Below the pieces are notes generated by a model that saw nothing but the letters and a program-made list of their open reading frames with translations, was not told the DNA's origin and made no database searches. Positions 43,577 through 52,089 of a stretch of DNA of 64,000 nucleotides are shown piece by piece; within the stretch, counting starts at the first letter, position 1; every line of letters begins with the position of its first letter. Made by a program: the position numbers and the translations under genes. The stretch is from Klebsiella variicola (GTDB taxonomy: Bacteria; Pseudomonadota; Gammaproteobacteria; Enterobacterales; Enterobacteriaceae): assembly GCF_000828055.2 (NCBI RefSeq), contig NZ_CP010523.2:3658001-3722000 (forward strand), read 5' to 3'.

Positions 43577-44590
43577 ATGAAGGTACTGGTTACCGGTGCG
43601 ACCAGCGGATTAGGCCGCAACGCAGTGGAATATCTGCGCAATAAGGGCATCAGCGTGAGAGCCACCGGGCGCAACGAAGCGATGGGTAAGCTTCTGAGCA
43701 AAATGGGGGCAGAATTCATCCCGGCCGATTTAACCGAGCTGGTCTCTTCGCAGGCTAAAGTGATGCTCGCCGGTATCGATACCCTGTGGCACTGCTCCAG
43801 CTTTACCTCGCCCTGGGGCACCCAGCAGGCTTTCGATCTCGCTAACGTCCGCGCCACCCGCCGTCTGGGCGAATGGTCTGTGGCATGGGGGGTGCGCAAT
43901 TTCGTCCATATCTCTTCGCCATCGCTCTATTTCGATTATCACCACCATCGCGATATCCAGGAAGATTTCCGCCCGCATCGCTTCGCCAACGAGTTTGCCC
44001 GCAGCAAGGCGGCCAGCGAGGAGGTGATCAACCTGCTGGCGCAGGCCAACCCGCACACCCGTTTTACCATTCTGCGTCCGCAGAGCTTGTTCGGGCCGCA
44101 CGATAAAGTCTTTATTCCCCGGCTGGCGCAAATGATGCAGCATTATGGCAGCGTCCTGTTGCCGCGGGGCGGCAGCGCGCTGGTCGACATGACCTATTAT
44201 GAAAACGCCGTGCATGCGATGTGGCTGGCGAGCCAGTCGGCCTGCGATCATCTTCCTTCCGCCCGCGCGTGGAATATCAGCAACGGCGAACCGCGCACCT
44301 TGCGAAGCATCGTGCAGAAACTGATCGACGAGCTGGGCATCAAGTGCCGGATCCGCTCAGTTCCCTACCCGATGCTGGATATTATTGCCCGCAGCATGGA
44401 ACGTTTTGGCGATAAAACAGCCAAAGAGCCCGCCTTTACCCACTACGGCGTTTCCAAACTTAACTTTGATTTTACGCTCGACATCACCCGCGCGCAGGAT
44501 GAACTGGGCTATCAGCCGGTGGTGACGCTTGACGACGGCATTGTGCGTACCGCCGCCTGGCTACGCGACCACGGTAAACTTCACCGCTAA
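43577..44590 (+). CDS. ybjS: YbjS, NAD-dependent epimerase/dehydratase-like
   Basis: An extended short-chain-reductase-like protein of 337 residues. The Rossmann motif is GATSGLGRN at the N terminus. The expected catalytic YxxxK appears as FARSK in [12 protein letters not shown], so the tyrosine is a phenylalanine. [11 protein letters not shown] holds the serine region. The substrate is unknown; the E. coli homologue is also uncharacterised. It follows ybjT on the same strand and its stop overlaps the stop region of convergent amiD by four bases. Confidence 0.9.
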   Translation: MKVLVTGATSGLGRNAVEYLRNKGISVRATGRNEAMGKLLSKMGAEFIPADLTELVSSQAKVMLAGIDTLWHCSSFTSPWGTQQAFDLANVRATRRLGEWSVAWGVRNFVHISSPSLYFDYHHHRDIQEDFRPHRFANEFARSKAASEEVINLLAQANPHTRFTILRPQSLFGPHDKVFIPRLAQMMQHYGSVLLPRGGSALVDMTYYENAVHAMWLASQSACDHLPSARAWNISNGEPRTLRSIVQKLIDELGIKCRIRSVPYPMLDIIARSMERFGDKTAKEPAFTHYGVSKLNFDFTLDITRAQDELGYQPVVTLDDGIVRTAAWLRDHGKLHR

Positions 44591-45417
44591 CCCTGGCCAT
44601 ATTTTTCTAACAGCGCCTCGGCTATCGCTTCAGTTTGCGCATCCGCTACGCCATCCCAGCGCTGCGGACGGAAGTGCATCTGGAAGGCGATAATCACCCG
44701 CTTCTTCTGCGCGGGGGTCATCTCCGGCGTCACCTGATAGCCGTAGCGCGCGAGTAAATCCAGCACCACCTCTGGGTCAACGGGATCGCTGGCCGGCCGT
44801 CCGTTCAGATAAAAGGCCACTCGCTGCTCGTCAGGCCAGGCGCCAATCCCCTGCTGCGCCAGCTGTTGCCAGGGAAACAGCGGCCCCGGATCGTCTTTAC
44901 GCTGCGGCGCGATATCGGCATGGGCCACCACGTTCTGCGGCGCGATGTGGTAGCGGGTGATAATATCGCGCGCCAGCGGGATCAGGGCCGCTATCTGTTC
45001 CGGATGGAAGGGGGTAAAGCTTTTGACGCCCGCCGTCTTCTGCCAGCCGCGGTTCTCCAGCTCAATGCCGATGGACGTATCATTGATACGCGTACTGCCG
45101 CGCCAGTAGCTCACCCCGGCGTGCCAGGCTAAATCCTCTTCCGGCACCAGCTGCCAGATCCGCGGTTTATGCTGATAACGCGGCGGCTGCTCGGGGATTA
45201 AATAGTGGGAGCTGACCTCTTTATCGGTCAACGTCGCCAGAGAAACATCAAAATTGTCTGCCGTATAGTGGATCACCAGCACTTTTATTCGCGGATAGGC
45301 CGCCTGCGCCGGATGGCGAGTGTCCAGCTGGTATCCATCGCGATCGATAATTCCCTTTTCCCCGGCACAGCCGGTTAACAGCAGCGCCAGCAGGGCGACC
45401 TGCGCAATCCGTTTCAT
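44587..45417 (-). CDS. amiD: Outer-membrane amidase AmiD
   Basis: AmiD is a zinc N-acetylmuramoyl-L-alanine amidase that acts on muropeptides with anhydro- or normal muramic acid, and in E. coli is anchored in the outer membrane. It has 276 residues, with a lipoprotein signal ending in the lipobox LLTGC. The amidase_2 domain has zinc-binding histidines in VIHYTAD and [15 protein letters not shown] peptidoglycan-binding-like domain ends the protein. The ATG at 45417 ([10 protein letters not shown]) gives the signal peptide; the frame is open 27 codons further upstream. Confidence 0.95.
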   Translation of the reverse strand: MKRIAQVALLALLLTGCAGEKGIIDRDGYQLDTRHPAQAAYPRIKVLVIHYTADNFDVSLATLTDKEVSSHYLIPEQPPRYQHKPRIWQLVPEEDLAWHAGVSYWRGSTRINDTSIGIELENRGWQKTAGVKSFTPFHPEQIAALIPLARDIITRYHIAPQNVVAHADIAPQRKDDPGPLFPWQQLAQQGIGAWPDEQRVAFYLNGRPASDPVDPEVVLDLLARYGYQVTPEMTPAQKKRVIIAFQMHFRPQRWDGVADAQTEAIAEALLEKYGQG

Positions 45418-45448
45418 CCCCTTTCCCTCGCCCGGCAGTGGAGCCGGG

Positions 45449-46588
45449 TTAATAAGACCATTGATTACGTCCTTTATTTTTAGCCTGGTACAACGCACTG
45501 TCCGCCCGGGCGATCAGCGTCTCCATCGGGACCGTGCCGTCGGAAGCCACCACGCCCATGCTGACGGTCACTACCGCCGCCACTGCAGAGGCTTCATGCG
45601 GCAAGGCCGCGTCGTGGATTTTCTGCTGAATGCGCTCGGCAATGACGGTGGCGTGCGCTAAGGAAACCCCCGGCAGCGACACGACAAACTCCTCGCCGCC
45701 GTAGCGGGCCACCAAATCGTCCTCAGCCCGCACCGCCATTTTAAGCACCTGCGCGACAGACGATAAGCAGTCATCGCCGGCCTGATGGCCGTAATGGTCG
45801 TTATAACGCTTAAAGTAATCGACATCGATCATGATCAGCGCTAACGGCGCTTTTTGCTCCCAGAGCTGCGCCAGAAAAGCATTCAGTGCCCGGCGATTGG
45901 CCGTTCCGGTTAAGGCATCCCGGTTAGCGATACTTTCCAGCCGCTGGATAAGCTGCATATTTTCCTGATGCGTATCCCAGGCTTCATCATACCAGCGCTG
46001 CAGAATACGCCGTCCATAAAGCAAAATCGCGGTGAAAATAGCCCATAAGGTCAAAAAACGAAATTCACCGTCATAGTGAATCTGCACCCCTGCCAGCAAG
46101 GCGGTCACCCACATTGGGAGCATAAAGGCGATAATGCCGGGCCAGTGGTGATAGAGCGCGGTGAGGCCGGTGGTCATTAAAATCACCAGCAGCGGCCAGG
46201 CGAAGGGCAAGGTCCAGAAAAAGATAAAACAGTAATTACTCAGGGACCAGCACAGGCTGAGCGCCAGCAGCAGCCCGGTGATGATATTCAGCGTATATCG
46301 CCCCTGCGCCAGTCGCGGCGTGACGGCAATAATCACTAAAATGGCCGAAATAATAATAACCGCGATCAGCGCCACTTCGATATAAGGAATAACCGCCCGG
46401 TGCGTCAGTAACTTCTTATCAAAATAGGTAAAGATAAAATTGCGGAAGAAAATCATTAACGCAAAAGCGATATTGACAAAGGCCAGCCAGGGCATACTCA
46501 TGGACAGCGCATGGCGCTGAACATTATCTTTGGTGGCCCACAACGCGGCTCGCTGCTGCCGGGCCTGCTCTCGCTTATTTGTTAACAT
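45449..46588 (-). CDS. Membrane-bound diguanylate cyclase (GGEEF)
   Basis: A 379-residue protein with six or so membrane segments between residues 32 and 193, a short linker (QENMQLIQRLESIANRD) and a C-terminal GGDEF domain. The active-site loop is GGEEF at residues 297-301, with DxD-type metal binding in MIDVDYFKRYND, so it should make cyclic di-GMP from GTP. The usual product-inhibition motif RxxD would place Arg nine residues before the first Gly; here that residue is Ala (AEDD), with Arg one position earlier. No EAL domain is present. It follows amiD by 31 bases in the same direction. At this place E. coli K-12 has ybjQ instead. Confidence 0.9.
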   Translation of the reverse strand: MLTNKREQARQQRAALWATKDNVQRHALSMSMPWLAFVNIAFALMIFFRNFIFTYFDKKLLTHRAVIPYIEVALIAVIIISAILVIIAVTPRLAQGRYTLNIITGLLLALSLCWSLSNYCFIFFWTLPFAWPLLVILMTTGLTALYHHWPGIIAFMLPMWVTALLAGVQIHYDGEFRFLTLWAIFTAILLYGRRILQRWYDEAWDTHQENMQLIQRLESIANRDALTGTANRRALNAFLAQLWEQKAPLALIMIDVDYFKRYNDHYGHQAGDDCLSSVAQVLKMAVRAEDDLVARYGGEEFVVSLPGVSLAHATVIAERIQQKIHDAALPHEASAVAAVVTVSMGVVASDGTVPMETLIARADSALYQAKNKGRNQWSY

Positions 46589-46949
46589 CTTATCTCCCTG
46601 GTGACCTGCATGACCATGGGTGCAGCCCCTGCTGTTCTATATGATAAACCATGTTACCGGGAATGTCTGTCAGCGTCCCGGCCCCTTCTCCTGCGTGCGC
46701 CTCAGCTAATTTTCAGCTAACCACAGTAAAAAAAGGTCTTGCGTCGCCTCAATGTTCATTCCGCAAAAAAAAGCAAGCATTATCAATGAGAACCTCGTCA
46801 TCTTTTCTTTAAAAAAGCGTTAACTAATCGTCATAAAATTGCAGTATTTTGCTTGAAAAAAAAGCGGCGTTAGTACAATCTGAAATCGCTCATTGGTGAG
46901 TTAAAACAAGAGCATGATGATAGCAAAATAAACAATGGAGTCTAAAAAT
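46589..46949. promoter_or_regulatory. Intergenic region between the GGDEF gene and the YahO-like gene (361 bp)
   Basis: A divergent promoter region with no evident gene. It is AT-rich from 46720 onward with several A runs. TGGAGT before the ATG at 46950 is the ribosome site of the downstream gene. No operator was recognised. Confidence 0.5.
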
Positions 46950-47222
46950 ATGAAATATGCAGCTTTAGTGGCAGGTGCAGCATTGTTTTTAACGGCGAAC
47001 GCCTTCTCCGCTGAGATTTTAACGAAAGAAGCCTTTAATAAGGTCCATACGCAATATACCAAAATCGGCACCATTTCCTCTACCGGCCAGACTGCGCCGA
47101 GCGATGCCCGTGAAGAGCTGATTAAAAAGGCCGATGAAAAAGGCGCGGACGTTATCGTGCTCTCTTCCGGTAATACCGATAAAAAACTGCACGTCTCCGC
47201 TAACATCTATAAGAAGAAGTAA
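46950..47222 (+). CDS. YahO-like DUF1471 periplasmic protein
   Basis: A small secreted protein of 90 residues: signal peptide [20 protein letters not shown], cleaved before AEILTK, and a DUF1471 (YhcN/BhsA/YahO) domain. [20 protein letters not shown] and a C-terminal SANIYKKK closely match my recall of E. coli YahO. Family members respond to stress and influence biofilm formation and surface properties; the role here is unknown. The ATG at 46950 is preceded by GGAG; a further ATG at 46935 lies inside that site. A strong terminator follows, so it is a single-gene unit. Confidence 0.85.
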   Translation: MKYAALVAGAALFLTANAFSAEILTKEAFNKVHTQYTKIGTISSTGQTAPSDAREELIKKADEKGADVIVLSSGNTDKKLHVSANIYKKK

Positions 47223-47236
47223 TTAATCTTATATCT

Positions 47237-47280
47237 CAAGAAACATTATCCTATTGTCCGGGTAATGTTTCTTGTTTGCC
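47237..47280 (+). terminator. Terminator after the YahO-like gene
   Basis: CAAGAAACATTATCC pairs with GGTAATGTTTCTTG with a single bulged T, followed by TTTG. Confidence 0.85.
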
Positions 47281-47476
47281 CAAAAAGTCTGTTTATTTTT
47301 AAACGGCGCCTGGTTTTTCCTGCCTGAATATCATTCGGTGATGCGCATTGTCGACTTCCTGCCTTAAGGCCGTTGTCACATCAAGGTCTTAGCTCTTTGC
47401 GTCAAGTACAATCCGCACGCTATACGCTATGCTTTAACGGAAACTGAAAACGTAGTTCGCTTATAAGGAAATCATC

Positions 47477-47992
47477 ATGCGCTACAAACTTCTTGCTGTA
47501 CTTCTCCCTTGCGCGCTGGCGCTCAGCGCCTGTACGACCGTCACCCCGGCCTATAAAGATAATGGTACCCGCAGCGGCCCCTGTGTCGAAGGCGGCCCTG
47601 ACGACGTAGCGCAAAAATTCTATGACACTCAGATCCAGAACCGCACTCAGGATCCGGCGGCGCTGCGCCCCTATCTGAGCGACGGACTGGCGCAGTTACT
47701 CAATGACGCCCGCCAGGATCCGGCCAACAGCAAACTGCTGCAGGCTAACCCGTTCTCCAGCAGCAGCACCCCAGCAGACAGCGCCGTGGTCGCCAGCGCC
47801 TCCACCATCCCGAACCGTGATGCGCGCAATATTCCGCTGCGCGTCGAACTAAAACAGGGCACCCAGAGCTGGAAAGATGAAGTGCTGATGATCCAGGAAG
47901 GCCAGTGCTGGGCTGTCGATGACGTCCGCTATCTCGGCAACAACAGCCATGCGCCAGCCGGGACGCTGCGACAGAGTCTGGAGAAACGCTGA
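47477..47992 (+). CDS. ybjP: Lipoprotein YbjP
   Basis: A 171-residue lipoprotein: the signal ends in the lipobox ALSAC near residue 19. The mature part begins TTVTPAYKDNGTRSGP, as in E. coli YbjP. DUF3828-like C-terminal sequence VLMIQEGQCWAVDDVRYLG is well conserved. The residues after the Cys (Thr-Thr) do not signal inner-membrane retention, so the outer membrane is likely. The function is unknown. It lies upstream of artP, separated by a hairpin and the ARG boxes. Confidence 0.93.
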   Translation: MRYKLLAVLLPCALALSACTTVTPAYKDNGTRSGPCVEGGPDDVAQKFYDTQIQNRTQDPAALRPYLSDGLAQLLNDARQDPANSKLLQANPFSSSSTPADSAVVASASTIPNRDARNIPLRVELKQGTQSWKDEVLMIQEGQCWAVDDVRYLGNNSHAPAGTLRQSLEKR

Positions 47993-48034
47993 TTCCGGAG
48001 TTGAAGCCACCCCGCTGAAACGATAACCCCGGTA

Positions 48035-48069
48035 AAATGTCGGTATTCGCCCCAGGAATGCCGACATTT
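48035..48069 (+). terminator. ybjP terminator hairpin
   Basis: AAATGTCGGTATTC and GGAATGCCGACATTT form a long stem with one wobble around a short loop. It has only a short T tail. Confidence 0.65.
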
Positions 48070-48132
48070 GCGCCCCCCTCACCCACCAGGCAATATTTTG
48101 TGCTAACTTTAAAGCTAAACGTGGTTTAGATT

Positions 48133-48167
48133 TAACTTTTAACGCATAAATATTGCATAACTATTCT
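48133..48167 (+). promoter_or_regulatory. Tandem ARG boxes of artPIQM
   Basis: TGCATAACTATTCT (48154-48167) matches TGAATNNNNATTCA at eight of ten positions. TAACTTTTAACGCA (48133-48146) matches six. They are 21 bases centre to centre, the usual spacing for an ArgR hexamer. ArgR with arginine should repress artP here. Confidence 0.6.
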
Positions 48168-48218
48168 GCCAAAGGTAGTATTTGCGGCCTCAATAGCTAT
48201 TCGTATCAGACTGCCCAG

Positions 48219-48947
48219 ATGAGTATTAAACTAAACGGCATTAATTGCTTCTACGGCGCACACCAGGCGCTGTTCGACATCACGCTGGATTGCCCGCAGG
48301 GGGAAACGCTGGTGCTGCTCGGCCCCAGCGGTGCCGGGAAGAGCTCGCTGCTGCGCGTACTCAACCTGCTGGAGATGCCGCGGTCCGGTTCGTTATCCAT
48401 CGCCGGCAACCAATTCGACTTCACCAAAGCGCCGTCCGATAAAGCGATTCGCGAGCTGCGTCAGAACGTCGGCATGGTCTTCCAGCAATACAACCTGTGG
48501 CCGCACCTGACGGTACAGCAGAACCTGATCGAAGCCCCCTGCCGCGTACTGGGGTTAAGCAAGGATCAGGCGCTGGCTCGCGCAGAGAAACTGCTGGAGC
48601 GTCTGCGTCTGAAGCCTTACAGCGATCGCTACCCGCTGCATTTATCCGGCGGCCAGCAGCAGCGTGTGGCTATCGCCCGCGCGCTGATGATGGAGCCGCA
48701 GGTCCTGCTGTTCGATGAGCCTACCGCGGCGCTTGACCCGGAAATCACGGCTCAGATCGTCAGCATCATTCGCGAGCTGGCTGAAACCGGCATCACCCAG
48801 GTTATCGTCACCCACGAAGTTGAAGTGGCGCGCAAGACGGCCAGCCGGGTGGTGTATATGGAAAATGGCCATATCGTCGAGCAAGGGGATGCCTCCTGCT
48901 TCACGCATCCGCAAACTGACGCGTTTAAAAACTATCTTTCACATTGA
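48219..48947 (+). CDS. artP: Arginine ABC transporter ATPase ArtP
   Basis: ArtP drives the ArtPQM arginine importer. It has 242 residues, with Walker [13 protein letters not shown], signature LSGGQQQR, Walker [12 protein letters not shown] and the switch His in VTHEVE. The ATG at 48219 gives [15 protein letters not shown], as in E. coli; the open frame begins 22 codons earlier, within the ArgR sites. The ribosome site is poor. artI starts 20 bases downstream, so artPIQM form one operon. Confidence 0.97.
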   Translation: MSIKLNGINCFYGAHQALFDITLDCPQGETLVLLGPSGAGKSSLLRVLNLLEMPRSGSLSIAGNQFDFTKAPSDKAIRELRQNVGMVFQQYNLWPHLTVQQNLIEAPCRVLGLSKDQALARAEKLLERLRLKPYSDRYPLHLSGGQQQRVAIARALMMEPQVLLFDEPTAALDPEITAQIVSIIRELAETGITQVIVTHEVEVARKTASRVVYMENGHIVEQGDASCFTHPQTDAFKNYLSH

Positions 48948-48967
48948 TGTTTTTCGGGGAAATGACG

Positions 48968-49699
48968 ATGAAAAAAGTACTGATTGCCGCCCTGCTCGCA
49001 GGCATGAGCCTCTCCGCTTCCGCCGCGCAGACCATTCGTTTCGCCACCGAGGCCTCCTACCCTCCGTTTGAGCTGGTGGACGCCAACAACCAGATCGTCG
49101 GTTTCGATGTCGATCTGGCGAACGCGCTGTGTAAAGAGATCGATGCCACTTGTACCTTTACCAACCAGGCCTTTGACAGCCTGATCCCGGGACTGAAATT
49201 CCGCCGTTTCGACGCGGTCATGGCCGGGATGGACATCACGCCGGAGCGTGAAAAGCAGGTGCTGTTCTCTACCCCGTATTATGACAACTCGGCGCTGTTC
49301 GTCGGTCAGCAGGGTAAGTTCACCAGCATTGACCAGCTGAAGGGCAAAAAAGTGGGCGTGCAGAACGGCACCACCCACCAGAAATTCATCACCGATAAAC
49401 ATCCGGAAATCACTACCGTTCCTTACGACAGCTACCAGAATGCGAAGCTGGATCTGCAGAATGGTCGTATTGACGCGGTCTTTGGCGATACCGCCGTGGT
49501 CACCGAATGGCTGAAGAGCAATCCGAAGCTGGCGGCCGTGGGCGATAAAGTGACCGACAAAGCCTATTTCGGCACCGGGCTGGGCATTGCCGTACGTCAG
49601 GGCAACACCGACCTGCAGCAGAAATTTAACGCTGCGCTGGAAAAAGTGAAGAAAGACGGCACTTACCAGACCATCTATAACAAATGGTTCCAGAAGTAA
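48968..49699 (+). CDS. artI: Periplasmic binding protein ArtI
   Basis: ArtI is a periplasmic binding protein of the ArtPQM transporter; its ligand in E. coli is not firmly established. It has 243 residues, with signal peptide MKKVLIAALLAGMSLSASAA cleaved before QTIRFA. The family-3 binding-protein fold has ATEASYPPFELVDANN and GIDVDLANAL-like stretches, plus GVQNGTTHQKF and FGDTAVVTEWL. It is a paralogue of ArtJ (51275-52006), with which it shares long identical stretches. GGGGA precedes the ATG. Confidence 0.95.
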   Translation: MKKVLIAALLAGMSLSASAAQTIRFATEASYPPFELVDANNQIVGFDVDLANALCKEIDATCTFTNQAFDSLIPGLKFRRFDAVMAGMDITPEREKQVLFSTPYYDNSALFVGQQGKFTSIDQLKGKKVGVQNGTTHQKFITDKHPEITTVPYDSYQNAKLDLQNGRIDAVFGDTAVVTEWLKSNPKLAAVGDKVTDKAYFGTGLGIAVRQGNTDLQQKFNAALEKVKKDGTYQTIYNKWFQK

Positions 49700-49705
49700 G
49701 ACTGA

Positions 49706-50422
49706 ATGAACGAAATTTTTCCATTAGCAAGCGCCGCCGGGATGACCGTCGGCCTTGCCGTTTGCGCGCTCGTCATCGGCCTGGTCCTGGCGATGCTCTT
49801 TGCGGTACTGGAGTCAGTGAAATGGCGCCCGGTAGCCTGGCTTGCAACCGGCATTGTGACCATCCTGCGCGGACTACCGGAAATTCTGGTGGTGCTGTTT
49901 ATCTATTTCGGCTCTTCCCAGCTGCTGCTGACGCTCTCTGACGGTTTTACCATCCCGCTCGGGTTCACGCAGATCCCGGTGCAGATGCAGATTGAGAACT
50001 TTGACGTCAGTCCGTTCCTCTGCGGGGCGATCGCCCTGTCGCTGCTGTATGCCGCCTACGCCTCGCAAACGCTGCGCGGCGCGCTGAAAGCCGTTCCGCA
50101 GGGTCAGTGGGAGTCCGGCCAGGCGCTGGGGCTGTCGAAAGCGGCTATATTCTTCCGTCTGGTGATGCCGCAGATGTGGCGCCATGCTCTGCCTGGCCTC
50201 GGTAACCAGTGGCTGGTGCTGCTGAAGGACACCGCGCTGGTGAGCCTGATCAGCGTCAACGATCTGATGCTGCAGACCAAAAGCATCGCCACCCGCACTC
50301 AGGAACCCTTTAACTGGTATATCATTGCGGCGGCAATCTATCTCGTCATCACCCTGTTGAGTCAATACATCCTTAAGCGGATTGACCAGCGTGCGACGCG
50401 CTTCGAACGGAGACCAGGCTGA
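49706..50422 (+). CDS. artQ: Arginine ABC permease ArtQ
   Basis: ArtQ is an inner-membrane permease that pairs with ArtM. It has 238 residues and about five membrane segments. The EAA loop that docks on ArtP is [20 protein letters not shown]. It starts six bases after artI, and its stop overlaps the artM ATG by one base. Confidence 0.96.
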   Translation: MNEIFPLASAAGMTVGLAVCALVIGLVLAMLFAVLESVKWRPVAWLATGIVTILRGLPEILVVLFIYFGSSQLLLTLSDGFTIPLGFTQIPVQMQIENFDVSPFLCGAIALSLLYAAYASQTLRGALKAVPQGQWESGQALGLSKAAIFFRLVMPQMWRHALPGLGNQWLVLLKDTALVSLISVNDLMLQTKSIATRTQEPFNWYIIAAAIYLVITLLSQYILKRIDQRATRFERRPG

Positions 50423-51090
50423 TGCTCGACTACTTACCCGAACTGCTGAAAGGGCTTCATACCAGCCTGACGCTGACCGTGGCGTCGATTATCGTGGCGC
50501 TGATCCTGTCGCTGATTTTTACCATTATCCTGACGCTGAAGACGCCGGGGCTGGTGTGGATAGTCCGCGGCTATATCACCCTGTTTACCGGTACGCCGCT
50601 GCTGGTGCAGATCTTCCTGATTTACTACGGCCCCGGACAGTTTCCTTCGCTGCAGGATTATCCGTGGCTGTGGCATCTTATCTCTGAACCGTGGCTGTGC
50701 GCTCTGATCGCCCTGTCGCTCAATAGCGCCGCCTACACCACTCAGTTGTTTTATGGCGCCATCCGGGCGATCCCCGACGGGCAATGGCAGTCGTGCAGCG
50801 CACTGGGGATGAGTAAAAAGGATACCCTGGCGATCCTGCTGCCGTATGCCTTTAAGCGTGCGCTGTCGTCCTATTCCAACGAAGTGGTGCTGGTTTTCAA
50901 GAGTACCTCTCTGGCCTACACCATCACCCTGATGGAAGTAATGGGCCACGGCCAGCTGCTGTACGGACGCACCTACGACGTGATGGTGTTCGGCGCCGCC
51001 GGGATTATCTATCTCATCGTCAACGGACTGCTGACGCTGCTGATGCGCCTGGTGGAACGTAAAGCGCTGGCCTTCGAGCGACGTAACTAG
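50422..51090 (+). CDS. artM: Arginine ABC permease ArtM
   Basis: ArtM is the second permease of the arginine importer. It has 222 residues and about five membrane segments, with EAA loop CSALGMSKKDTLAILLPYAF. TGATG joins it to artQ, a typical sign of translational coupling. It ends the artPIQM operon at a strong terminator. Confidence 0.96.
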   Translation: MLDYLPELLKGLHTSLTLTVASIIVALILSLIFTIILTLKTPGLVWIVRGYITLFTGTPLLVQIFLIYYGPGQFPSLQDYPWLWHLISEPWLCALIALSLNSAAYTTQLFYGAIRAIPDGQWQSCSALGMSKKDTLAILLPYAFKRALSSYSNEVVLVFKSTSLAYTITLMEVMGHGQLLYGRTYDVMVFGAAGIIYLIVNGLLTLLMRLVERKALAFERRN

Positions 51091-51123
51091 CGCCTGAGCC
51101 TTATTGCATAAAAAGCAGACAAC

Positions 51124-51159
51124 AAGACGGACAAGTATAACACCTGTCCGTCTTTTTTT
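51124..51159 (+). terminator. artPIQM terminator
   Basis: AAGACGGACA and TGTCCGTCTT form a ten-base stem followed by TTTTTA, 33 bases past the artM stop. Confidence 0.9.
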
Positions 51160-51168
51160 ATGCCATTA

Positions 51169-51203
51169 AAAATATTTAATCATATTTATTGCATATAAAT
51201 TCA
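51169..51203 (+). promoter_or_regulatory. Tandem ARG boxes of artJ
   Basis: TGCATATAAATTCA (51190-51203) matches TGAATNNNNATTCA at nine of ten positions. AAAATATTTAATCA (51169-51182) matches seven. Their centres are 21 bases apart, as for an ArgR hexamer. They lie 70-105 bases upstream of the artJ ATG. Confidence 0.7.
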
Positions 51204-51274
51204 TTTAATGGCATTGTCACTCTATGCCGCAGACACGGCGAATAATCATAAGATTGACAGACGGGAGTTCCACG

Positions 51275-52006
51275 ATGAAAAAGTTAGTTCTGGCTGCACT
51301 GCTCACCACGTTCACCTTCGGCGCTGCCGCCGCAGAGAAAATCAGCTTCGGCGTGTCCGCAACCTATCCGCCGTTTGAATCGATGGATGCCAATAATCAG
51401 ATTGTTGGTTTCGATCTCGACCTGGCCAAAGCGCTGTGCAAACAAATGCAGGCAGAATGTACCTTTACCAACCACGCTTTTGACAGCCTGATCCCGGCAC
51501 TGAAGTTCAAGAAATATGATGCGGTGATTTCCGGAATGGATATTACGCCGGAACGCAGCAAGCAGGTGGCCTTCACCGACCCGTACTACGCCAACTCGGC
51601 GCTGGTGATCGCCAAAAAAGACGCGTTCCATTCCTTCGATGACCTGAAAGGCAAACGGATCGGCATGGAAAACGGCACCACCCACCAGAAATATCTGCAG
51701 GATAAACATCCTGAGGTGAAGACCGTCGCCTATGACAGCTACCAGAATGCGATTATCGATCTGAAAAATGGCCGTATCGACGGCGTGTTCGGCGATACCG
51801 CAGTGGTCAACGAGTGGCTGAAAACCAACCCGCAGTTGGGCGCAGCCACGCCGAAAGTGACGGATCCGCAATACTTCGGCACTGGACTCGGCATCGCCGT
51901 GCGCCCGGATAACAAGGCGCTGCTGGAGAAACTGAACGCCGCGCTGAAAGCGATTAAGGCCGACGGTACCTACCAGAAAATCAGCAACCAATGGTTCCCG
52001 GAGTAA
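51275..52006 (+). CDS. artJ: Arginine-binding protein ArtJ
   Basis: ArtJ is the periplasmic arginine-binding protein that feeds ArtPQM. It has 243 residues with signal peptide MKKLVLAALLTTFTFGAAAA cleaved before EKISFG. The binding fold shows SATYPPFESMDANNQIVGFD and MENGTTHQKYLQDKHPEVK. It is transcribed alone behind its own ARG boxes, downstream of the artM terminator. The ATG at 51275 follows GGGAG; the open frame extends 17 codons upstream. A BIME follows. Confidence 0.96.
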   Translation: MKKLVLAALLTTFTFGAAAAEKISFGVSATYPPFESMDANNQIVGFDLDLAKALCKQMQAECTFTNHAFDSLIPALKFKKYDAVISGMDITPERSKQVAFTDPYYANSALVIAKKDAFHSFDDLKGKRIGMENGTTHQKYLQDKHPEVKTVAYDSYQNAIIDLKNGRIDGVFGDTAVVNEWLKTNPQLGAATPKVTDPQYFGTGLGIAVRPDNKALLEKLNAALKAIKADGTYQKISNQWFPE

Positions 52007-52011
52007 ATTTT

Positions 52012-52086
52012 TTGCCGGGTGGCACTGCGCTTACCCGGCCTACTCTTCCCCCGTAGCCGGGTAAGGCGTATCCGCCATCCGGCAAT
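52012..52086. repeat. BIME (two opposed REP units) after artJ
   Basis: GCCGGGTGGCACTGCGCTTA with the following CCCGGCCTAC is one REP unit. GTAGCCGGGTAAGGCGTATC with the following CGCCATCCGGCAA is a second in inverted orientation. Together they form a classic bacterial interspersed mosaic element between the convergent artJ and the sensor kinase gene. Confidence 0.9.
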
Positions 52087-52089
52087 GTC

